Source of the DNA: Candidatus Kappaea frigidicola
GTDB lineage: Bacteria; Omnitrophota; Gorgyraeia; JAGLLT01
Direction of reading: 5' to 3'
Assembly (NCBI GenBank): GCA_030765555.1
Contig: JAVCCI010000066.1
Coordinates: forward strand, 1 to 21,864
DNA: 21,864 nt
The notes under the pieces were generated by a model, which saw only the letters and a program-made list of their open reading frames with translations, was not told the origin of the DNA and did not search any database. Made by a program: the position numbers and the translations under genes. Positions 16,099-21,864 of this stretch are shown piece after piece. How positions within the stretch are numbered: position 1 is the first letter of the stretch; each line of letters starts with the position of its first letter.

Positions 16099-16102
16099 GG
16101 AG
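16097..16102 (+). promoter_or_regulatory. rho ribosome binding site next to hairpin B
   Basis: AAGGAG lies six bases before the rho ATG at 16109. Its first two bases belong to the base of hairpin B, so folding of the leader could change access of ribosomes to rho. This is an inference from position; no alternative fold was computed. Confidence 0.65.
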
Positions 16103-16108
16103 TAGAAC

Positions 16109-17398
16109 ATGGTAGCAAAGCAGGTAACGAAGCAAAAGCAAGAAGTTGATATTGAAAAGTTAAAAAAAATGAAAATGGCTGAGCTAACTAAGCTTGCCCA
16201 CGATTTGGATGTTGAAGGTGCTAGTAATCTAAAAAAGCAGGAGATGATATATAAAGTTTTGCAGGCGAGTGCTGAAAAAGAGGGTAATATGTTTGGCGAA
16301 GGAGTTTTGGAAGTTTTACCAGATGGATTTGGTTTCCTAAGGTCGCCAAACTATAATTATCTGCCGTGCCCAGATGATATTTATGTGTCACCTTCGCAGA
16401 TAAAGAAATTCGCCTTAAAGACAGGTGATGTTGTTAGCGGTCAAATACGTCCGCCAAAAGAAGGAGAAAAATACTTTGCTCTTTTAAGAGTGGAAGCAGT
16501 TGATTTTGAGGCGCCTGAAAAATCAAAAGAAAAAATACTTTTTGATAATCTCACACCTCTTTATCCTGAGCAGAGATTTATTCTTGAAACAAAACCTGAA
16601 GAGATATCTATGAGGATTATGGACCTGCTAACCCCTGTTGGTAAAGGGCAGAGGGGGTTAATTGTAGCACCGCCTTATAGCGGCAAAACGGTTCTAATGC
16701 AGAAGTTTGCCAATAGTATATCAGAGAATTACCCTGAAGCGGTTATGATGGTGTTGCTAATAGACGAAAGACCCGAAGAGGTAACTGATATGCAGAGGTC
16801 AGTTAAAGGTGAGGTGATAAGCTCAACCTTTGATGAGCCGCCGGCCAGGCATGTGCAGGTGGCTGAGATGGTTTTGGAAAAGGCAAAAAGATTAGTTGAA
16901 AGAAAGAAGGATGTTGTGATATTATTAGACAGTATAACTCGTCTAGCTAGAGCCTATAATTCGGTCGTGCCTCACTCGGGCAGAATTCTTTCCGGTGGTG
17001 TTGATGCTGCCTCTATAGAAAAGCCAAAAAGGTTTTTTGGAGCAGCGAGGAGCATTGAGGATGGGGGAAGCTTAACTATTATAGCTACGGCTCTAATTGA
17101 AACGGGTTCTCGTATGGATGACGTTATTTTTGAAGAATTTAAGGGTACGGGCAACATGGAGTTAACTCTAGACAGGAATTTATTTCAGAGAAGGGTTTAT
17201 CCTGCAATTGACATTAAACGCTCTAATACGAGAAAAGAAGAATTGCTTTATGATCCTGAAGAGCTTAAAAAAATATGGATTTTAAGAAAAGCTCTTTCAG
17301 AAACAACTAGTTTGGAAGCCATGGAGCTTCTGATTAAAAGGATAAATAAGACCAAGAGCAATGCGGAATTTCTATTAACTTTGGATACTATAAAATAA
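16109..17398 (+). CDS. rho: Transcription termination factor Rho
   Basis: Rho is a hexameric RNA-dependent ATPase and helicase that ends transcription of untranslated RNA. The protein has 429 residues, normal for the family. It shows the N-terminal helical domain (MAELTKLAHDLDV), a cold-shock-like RNA-binding domain with DGFGFLR (72-78), Walker A APPYSGKT (187-194), LLIDERPEEVTDMQRSV, Walker B VVILLDSITRLARAYN, the Q-loop SGRILSGGVDA, the R-loop FFGAARSIEDGGSLT and EEFKGTGNMEL. Walker A has a tyrosine (Y190) where most Rho proteins have Lys or Arg (PPKAGKT, PPRTGKT); the catalytic GKT is intact. The 143-base leader is filled by two hairpins that recur near the window end, so rho may be controlled by its leader, as is known for rho autoregulation elsewhere. 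Confidence 0.95.
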   Translation: MVAKQVTKQKQEVDIEKLKKMKMAELTKLAHDLDVEGASNLKKQEMIYKVLQASAEKEGNMFGEGVLEVLPDGFGFLRSPNYNYLPCPDDIYVSPSQIKKFALKTGDVVSGQIRPPKEGEKYFALLRVEAVDFEAPEKSKEKILFDNLTPLYPEQRFILETKPEEISMRIMDLLTPVGKGQRGLIVAPPYSGKTVLMQKFANSISENYPEAVMMVLLIDERPEEVTDMQRSVKGEVISSTFDEPPARHVQVAEMVLEKAKRLVERKKDVVILLDSITRLARAYNSVVPHSGRILSGGVDAASIEKPKRFFGAARSIEDGGSLTIIATALIETGSRMDDVIFEEFKGTGNMELTLDRNLFQRRVYPAIDIKRSNTRKEELLYDPEELKKIWILRKALSETTSLEAMELLIKRINKTKSNAEFLLTLDTIK

Positions 17399-17420
17399 CA
17401 CTAAGGCAAAGGAGAATAAA

Positions 17421-17624
17421 ATGAAAGACAAATTGCATCCAGAATACAAAGAAACAACAATTACATGTGCTTGCGGCAATGTGATGCATACTCGTTCTAC
17501 TAAAGAAAATATAAGAGTGGAAATATGCAGTAAGTGTCATCCATTTTTTACAGGCACACAGAAAATTATTGATTCTGCTGGTAGAGTTGAACGCTTCAAC
17601 AAGAAATACAATAAGAAAAAGTAA
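17421..17624 (+). CDS. rpmE: Ribosomal protein bL31, zinc-binding type
   Basis: The protein has 67 residues. It is a large-subunit ribosomal protein near the central protuberance. Four cysteines, C16, C18, C36 and C39 (CACG and CSKCHPFFTG), make this the zinc-holding (C+) form rather than the zinc-independent paralog. The C-terminal tail is lysine-rich. An AAAGGAG at 17408-17414 precedes the ATG. It lies between rho and prfA, an order found in many bacteria, and is probably cotranscribed with them. Confidence 0.95.
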   Translation: MKDKLHPEYKETTITCACGNVMHTRSTKENIRVEICSKCHPFFTGTQKIIDSAGRVERFNKKYNKKK

Positions 17625-17626
17625 TT

Positions 17627-18700
17627 ATGATAAAAAAACTCCAAGAGCTTACTGGTCGCTTTGATGAGATTGAAAGGCAGATGTTAGATTCTGAGGTTAT
17701 TTCTGATAGTAAAAAATACCAAGCCTTAGCTAAAGAAAGAGCAAAGTTAGAGGCGGTTGTTGTCAGATATAAGGAGCTCAAGAGTAACGAAGAGGATATT
17801 AGTGAATTAGAAAAAATGCTAACAGAAAAAAAAGCAGATAATGATTTTATCGAACTTGCTAAGACTGAGATAGATGAGTTACAAAAAAGAAATGATAGCC
17901 TTCAGAAAAATTTGGAAAATATCCTTTTAGAAAAAGAAGAGGGTTTTGATAAGAGCATTATTATGGAAATCAGAGCTGGTGCTGGTGGTAGCGAGGCTGC
18001 GCTATTTGCCTCTGATCTTTTTAAGATGTACTCCAAGTATGCTCAGTCGAAAGGTTATAAAGTTGAAATTCTTGATTCACATCAAACAAATGAAGGTGGT
18101 TTTAAAGAAGTAATTTTTTCTATTGAAGGTTCTGGAGCGTATGGACTATTCAGATTTGAAAGTGGCACCCATCGAGTTCAGAGAGTTCCTGCTACGGAAA
18201 CTCAGGGACGCATCCATACGTCAGCAGCTACCGTAGTCGTTTTGCTAGAGGCTGAAGAGGTTGATTTAAAGATCGATCCTTCTGATTTAAGAGTCGAAAC
18301 ATATCGCTCATCTGGTGCGGGGGGGCAACATGTTAATGTGACTGATTCCGCTGTTCGCATAACTCATATACCTACTAATACTGTTGTAAGTTGTCAGGAT
18401 GAACGCTCACAGATAAAAAATAGATCTAAGGCTATGAAGGTTTTAAGAGCAAGGATACTTGATAAATTAAAAGAGGATCAGCAAAAAGAAATCTCTCAAA
18501 ATAGAAAATTACAGGTTGGCACAGGAGATCGATCTCAAAAAATTAGAACTTATAATTTTCCTGATAGAAGAGTAACTGATCATAGGATTAATTTTACACT
18601 TCATAAGTTAGAAGGCGTTCTCTCGGGGGATCTTGATGAGCTTTTTAAGGCTTTAAGAATTGAAGATAGAAAATTATCATTAAAAAATATTTCGTCATAA
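17627..18700 (+). CDS. prfA: Peptide chain release factor 1
   Basis: The protein has 357 residues. RF1 reads UAG and UAA stop codons in the ribosome and triggers release of the chain. The codon-reading tripeptide is PAT (188-190, in RVPATETQGR), which marks RF1 rather than RF2. The catalytic GGQ is at 232-234 (SSGAGGQHVN); its glutamine is the target of the methyltransferase encoded two genes downstream. The N-terminal half is a long coiled coil (about 1-105). It starts two bases after the rpmE stop. Confidence 0.95.
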   Translation: MIKKLQELTGRFDEIERQMLDSEVISDSKKYQALAKERAKLEAVVVRYKELKSNEEDISELEKMLTEKKADNDFIELAKTEIDELQKRNDSLQKNLENILLEKEEGFDKSIIMEIRAGAGGSEAALFASDLFKMYSKYAQSKGYKVEILDSHQTNEGGFKEVIFSIEGSGAYGLFRFESGTHRVQRVPATETQGRIHTSAATVVVLLEAEEVDLKIDPSDLRVETYRSSGAGGQHVNVTDSAVRITHIPTNTVVSCQDERSQIKNRSKAMKVLRARILDKLKEDQQKEISQNRKLQVGTGDRSQKIRTYNFPDRRVTDHRINFTLHKLEGVLSGDLDELFKALRIEDRKLSLKNISS

Positions 18701-18703
18701 AAA

Positions 18704-19525
18704 ATGAATAAAAAAATTATTATTCCAATTATAGCGGCTTTTATTATAGTCGCTATTTGCAGCTATACAGTTTTTGCAGATGATGCCATAAAGCAGAATC
18801 GCTTAAGTATTTTAAATGAAATGAAAAAAAATACATCTGTTAGGCAAGAAAGTCGTGTATATAGAACAGAGCACTTCAACGTATTTACAGACAAAGAAAG
18901 CATTGAAAGATATAGTATTTCTAATGATAAAAAGTTTGAAGCAGCTATGCTTCGCATTTGCTATATGTTAGAAGAAGCATATAGCATATTACAAAATATG
19001 ACATCCGAGGAAGTGCATGGAAAATTTGATGTTGGAATATATAATCCTGAAATTTATATGAAACAATATAATAGCAAAGATCCTTATTTTACATATTACA
19101 ATGGGTCACAAGCAAGGATATGTGTTCCTCGAGAATCATTTTTGGATCCGGTAAGTAATTTTGAAGATGACATAGGAAGCATATATAGAATTTTTGCACT
19201 AATGTTTCGTTATGCTCGATGGGGAAGAAGCATGGGTGACAATGATGCATATGAGTTTTCATCATATTTTGGTGAAGTGGGTCAAGCAACCTCAAAATGG
19301 AATAATACTCTCACTGATGAAGAGAAGCTGCAGATTATTGATGAAATAGATATAAATTATATATTTCTTTTTAAGAAATATCCCGATATCTTTGATTATA
19401 AAGAAGTTAATAGAGTCTATATGCAATGTCCTTGGTGTAAGAAAAAAATTGATGTTACAGGAAAGAGAAAAGCTTCTAGGATGAAGTGTCCTCAGTGCAA
19501 AAAGACAATTACGGTTGAATATTAA
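18704..19525 (+). CDS. Exported, apparently inactive Peptidase_MA relative with zinc ribbon
   Basis: The protein has 273 residues. Residues 1-25 form a signal peptide or membrane anchor (IIIPIIAAFIIVAICSYTVFA). The middle resembles the N-terminal half of the two metallopeptidases at 11038-12686 in layout: an RTEHFNVFTD strand, a helix with KFEAAMLRICYMLEEAYSIL, then KFDVGIYNPEIYMKQY. At the place where they have HExxH it reads IYRIFALMFRYARW, so the zinc site is missing. The C-terminus adds a four-cysteine zinc ribbon: CPWC at 242-245 and CPQC at 262-265. Such ribbons are usual in cytoplasmic proteins and odd behind an export signal. The gene sits between prfA and prmC, three bases after prfA and overlapping prmC by one base. 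Function unknown; the relationship is suggested by pattern, not by an alignment score. Confidence 0.55.
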   Translation: MNKKIIIPIIAAFIIVAICSYTVFADDAIKQNRLSILNEMKKNTSVRQESRVYRTEHFNVFTDKESIERYSISNDKKFEAAMLRICYMLEEAYSILQNMTSEEVHGKFDVGIYNPEIYMKQYNSKDPYFTYYNGSQARICVPRESFLDPVSNFEDDIGSIYRIFALMFRYARWGRSMGDNDAYEFSSYFGEVGQATSKWNNTLTDEEKLQIIDEIDINYIFLFKKYPDIFDYKEVNRVYMQCPWCKKKIDVTGKRKASRMKCPQCKKTITVEY

Positions 19526-20397
19526 TGTTAAGCTTAACGCAGTTTTCTTTAAAAGATATAAAAAATAGTGTAGTTGAGGCTTTAGGAAGATTAAAAATAG
19601 AGGACTACTTGCAAGAAGCTGAAATATTGATTTGTGAAGCCTTCGAAATAGATAGAGTTAAAATCTATACAGGTGACTATAAGCCAAGCGAGAAGCAATT
19701 AAAAAAATTATCAACGTGGCTAGAAAAGAGAAGTCAACATATACCATTGGGATATGTTATTAATAAGGCTTTTTTTTATGGAAATGAATTCTATGTTGAT
19801 GAAAACGTTCTTATTCCTAGGTCAGAAACAGAGGTGCTAGTTGAATCTGTTGTTAAGTTATTTAAAGACAACAAGTTAAGTAATAAATTGATTGCGGATG
19901 TAGGCACGGGGTGTGGAAATATAGCTATTTCATTGACAAAACACCTAACTAGTTGTAAAATAATGGCTACCGATATTTGCCCCCAAGCCATTGGTGTAGC
20001 TAAAAAAAATATTGAAAATTTCGGCTTAGAGGCAAATATTACTCTTTTAAAAGGTGATTTGTTTAGAGCCCTTGAAAATTACAAGGGGAAAATTGATATT
20101 ATAGTATCTAATCCGCCATATATTAGTGAGGTAGAGATGGATGCTCTTTCAAAAGAGGTAAGGTGCGAACCTTATAAAAGCCTTTATGGCGGTAAAGATG
20201 GTTTAAATTTCTATAAAAGGTTTTTTCAAGAAGCAGCTAGTTATTTATCTAAAGATGGCCTTATGTTTCTTGAGATAGGATATAATCAGGGTAAATCTAT
20301 GCGCGTCATGTGTGAGGCATCTGAGAATTTTAGTTTTTTGCAAATCAAAAAAGATTATAGAAAGCTTGATAGAATTATCTGTTGTAGAAAGAATTAA
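19525..20397 (+). CDS. prmC: Release factor glutamine methyltransferase
   Basis: The protein has 290 residues. It methylates the glutamine of the GGQ motif in release factors using S-adenosylmethionine. The N-terminal helical domain (about 1-75) is followed by IPRSETE (97-103), the SAM-binding loop DVGTGCGN (125-132), the acidic residue in MATDICP, and the substrate-binding NPPY (196-199), all diagnostic of HemK/PrmC. It is two genes from its substrate prfA. Its ATG overlaps the stop of the preceding gene (TAATG), so it probably depends on that gene's translation. Confidence 0.95.
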   Translation: MLSLTQFSLKDIKNSVVEALGRLKIEDYLQEAEILICEAFEIDRVKIYTGDYKPSEKQLKKLSTWLEKRSQHIPLGYVINKAFFYGNEFYVDENVLIPRSETEVLVESVVKLFKDNKLSNKLIADVGTGCGNIAISLTKHLTSCKIMATDICPQAIGVAKKNIENFGLEANITLLKGDLFRALENYKGKIDIIVSNPPYISEVEMDALSKEVRCEPYKSLYGGKDGLNFYKRFFQEAASYLSKDGLMFLEIGYNQGKSMRVMCEASENFSFLQIKKDYRKLDRIICCRKN

Positions 20398-20405
20398 GAA
20401 TATCT

Positions 20406-21668
20406 ATGGATAAAATATTAATTAATGGTGGTAAGCCGTTAAAAGGTGAGGTTACTATAAGCGGTGCTAAAAATGCCGTTTTGCCTATATTAGCAGCAAC
20501 ACTTTTAACTGAAGAAAAATGCACTATAAGTAATGTGCCCCAAGTAGTTGATGTTTGCACTTTGATAAAAATTTTAGAGTCTTTGGGTCTTAAGATTGTA
20601 GCTGATAAAGATAAAATAGAAATAACACCAGGTAATTATAGTAATCACACTGCCCCCTATGAATTGGTGAGTACCATGCGGGCTTCCATTTGTGTTTTGG
20701 GGCCTCTTCTGGCTAAGCTTAAGAGTGCCAAGGTATCTATTCCCGGAGGTTGTGTTATAGGTTTAAGGCCAATAGACCTTCATTTGAAGGGCTTAAAGAG
20801 CCTTGGAGCTAGTATTGAGTTTAAGCACGGGTATATTGATGCCAAGACTAATAAATTGCAAGGAAATAGCGTTTATCTCGGTGGGTCTTTTGGCTCGAGT
20901 GTATTAGCTACAGCTAATATTATGATGGCGGCTACTTTAGCTGAAGGGCAAACAGTTATAGAAAATGCAGCTTGTGAACCTGAAATTGTTGATCTGGCTA
21001 ATTTTTTAATAAAAATGGGAGCCAAGATTACAGGTCACAGTTCGCCTGTAATAGTAATAGAAGGTGTAAAAAAACTTCATGGAGCAAATCATACGGTAAT
21101 AGGAGATAGAATTGAAGCTGGAACATATATGATAGCTGCAGCCATGACTAAAGGTGAAGTTATTATAAAAAATAGTTGTTTAGCTCATCTCGGAGTGGTT
21201 ATTGATAAATTAAGAGAAGCCGGGGTCAATGTTGATAAAACGGATGGAGTCATTAAGGTTAGTAGAGTGGAGGCATTAAAACCTGTGAATGTTACTACGT
21301 TGCCTTACCCGGGCTTTCCAACTGATTTACAGGCCCAAATGACAGCATTTTTATCTATGGCTAATGGTATAAGTGTTATAACCGAAAAAATATATCCTAG
21401 TCGTTTCATTCATGTTAGTGAATTAAATAGAATGGGAGCCGATATATTTATTGAAGGGCCCAGTGCAATTATAAGAGGAGTTAAATCTTTAAGCGGGGCT
21501 CCGGTGATGGCGTCAGACTTAAGAGCGTCTGCAGCGCTAATATTAGCTGGATTAGCGGCTGAAGGCAATTCTGAAATATCAAGAGTTTACCATCTTGATA
21601 GAGGATATGAAAAAATAGAAGAAAAACTCTCTAAATTGGGAGCAGATATAAAAAGAGTTAAAGGTTGA
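20406..21668 (+). CDS. murA: UDP-N-acetylglucosamine 1-carboxyvinyltransferase
   Basis: The protein has 420 residues. It catalyses the first committed step of peptidoglycan synthesis, moving enolpyruvate from phosphoenolpyruvate to UDP-GlcNAc in the cytoplasm. Conserved features are K22 and N23 in SGAKNAVLPI, R92 in STMRAS, the loop with the catalytic cysteine C116 (PGGCVIGLRPIDLH), and PYPGFPTDLQAQ, DLRASAALILAGLAA and YHLDRGYE. The cysteine that fosfomycin attacks is present rather than Asp, so the enzyme is expected to be of the fosfomycin-sensitive type. It starts eight bases after prmC. Confidence 0.95.
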   Translation: MDKILINGGKPLKGEVTISGAKNAVLPILAATLLTEEKCTISNVPQVVDVCTLIKILESLGLKIVADKDKIEITPGNYSNHTAPYELVSTMRASICVLGPLLAKLKSAKVSIPGGCVIGLRPIDLHLKGLKSLGASIEFKHGYIDAKTNKLQGNSVYLGGSFGSSVLATANIMMAATLAEGQTVIENAACEPEIVDLANFLIKMGAKITGHSSPVIVIEGVKKLHGANHTVIGDRIEAGTYMIAAAMTKGEVIIKNSCLAHLGVVIDKLREAGVNVDKTDGVIKVSRVEALKPVNVTTLPYPGFPTDLQAQMTAFLSMANGISVITEKIYPSRFIHVSELNRMGADIFIEGPSAIIRGVKSLSGAPVMASDLRASAALILAGLAAEGNSEISRVYHLDRGYEKIEEKLSKLGADIKRVKG

Positions 21669-21702
21669 ATTATAAAAAAAACCATAAAAAAATAGATGAA
21701 GA

Positions 21703-21745
21703 AATCCCCTATCTTGCTTTCTTTCGAAAACACGCAAGGGGGATT
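21703..21745 (+). repeat. Hairpin A, copy 2 (after murA)
   Basis: AATCCCC (21703-21709) pairs with GGGGATT (21739-21745), and CTTGC (21713-21717) pairs with GCAAG (21734-21738). The outer stem matches copy 1 base for base. The inner stem differs from copy 1 on both sides yet still pairs, and the loop is longer. It lies 34 bases after the murA stop and is followed by TTAATTC, as in copy 1. Confidence 0.7.
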
Positions 21746-21802
21746 AATTCACACGAATAATTTACGTCATTTTTTGAATGTCATAAATTATGTGTTCATT
21801 AA
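21744..21802 (+). repeat. Hairpin B, copy 2 (after murA)
   Basis: TTAAT (21744-21748) pairs with ATTAA (21798-21802) and ACAC (21751-21754) with GTGT (21792-21795). Inside, ATAATTTACGTCATT pairs with AATGTCATAAATTAT with about two mismatches. GCAC/GTGC in copy 1 becomes ACAC/GTGT here, a change that keeps pairing. An AAGGGAG follows at 21804-21810, parallel to the rho ribosome site after copy 1. Confidence 0.7.
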
Positions 21803-21826
21803 AAAGGGAGATAGCATTTTGACCAT

Positions 21827-21864
21827 ATCCCCTCTACATTCTTTGGAAAGCAAAGAATGGGGGA
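21827..21864 (+). repeat. Hairpin A, copy 3 (cut by the window end)
   Basis: ATCCCC (21827-21832), bulge TCTA, CATTCTTTG (21837-21845), loop GAAAG, CAAAGAATG (21851-21859) and GGGGA (21860-21864). It is the same as copy 1 except for one loop base. The six bases just before it also resemble those before copy 1. Copy 2 to copy 3 is a step of 123 bases, so the elements stand in direct tandem here. Whether hairpin B follows again cannot be seen. Confidence 0.75.

Overview
The window is an AT-rich chromosomal segment in which every supported gene lies on the + strand. Gene content points to a Gram-negative (diderm) bacterium: secretin-type outer-membrane channel proteins, inner-membrane pilus or secretion assembly proteins, many signal peptides, and MurA. 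A PilM, PilO-like, PilP-like and TPR-STN-secretin order recalls the Amuc_1101 to Amuc_1098 cluster of Akkermansia. I therefore suspect a member of the PVC superphylum, possibly Candidatus Omnitrophota. That placement is an inference from gene style only; no marker gene was compared.

Bases 1-3871 hold the end of a pseudopilin operon: the last residues of a GspJ-like pseudopilin, an oddly composed gap, a greatly enlarged GspK-like pseudopilin, and an exported repeat protein. A good sigma70-type promoter at 3903-3931 then opens a second operon (3979-10934). It encodes a PilM-PilN fusion, a PilO-like protein, a PilP/GspC-like protein with two HR-like domains, a TPR-STN protein that looks like the detached N-terminal half of a secretin, two tandem secretin-core paralogs with their own signal peptides, and a small exported YbjQ-like protein. 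Together these could form the basal body of a type IV pilus or type II secretion machine: cytoplasmic PilM, inner-membrane PilN and PilO, a periplasmic linker, and an outer-membrane channel. No assembly ATPase, platform protein or prepilin peptidase is in the window.

Bases 11038-12686 hold two tandem exported HExxH metallopeptidases of the Peptidase_MA type. From 12688 onward the genes are housekeeping: polA, coaE, rho, rpmE, prfA, a third exported protein that looks like an inactivated relative of the two peptidases carrying a C-terminal zinc ribbon, prmC and murA. Gaps are short and several genes overlap by one base (TAATG), so transcription in long units is likely.

The clearest unexplained non-coding signal is a two-hairpin module. 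One copy fills the leader of rho (16002-16102), another follows murA (21703-21802), and a third begins right after it and runs off the window end. The outer stem is kept between copies while the inner stem changes on both sides, which suggests conserved RNA or DNA secondary structure. No tRNA, rRNA, CRISPR array or transposase was seen.
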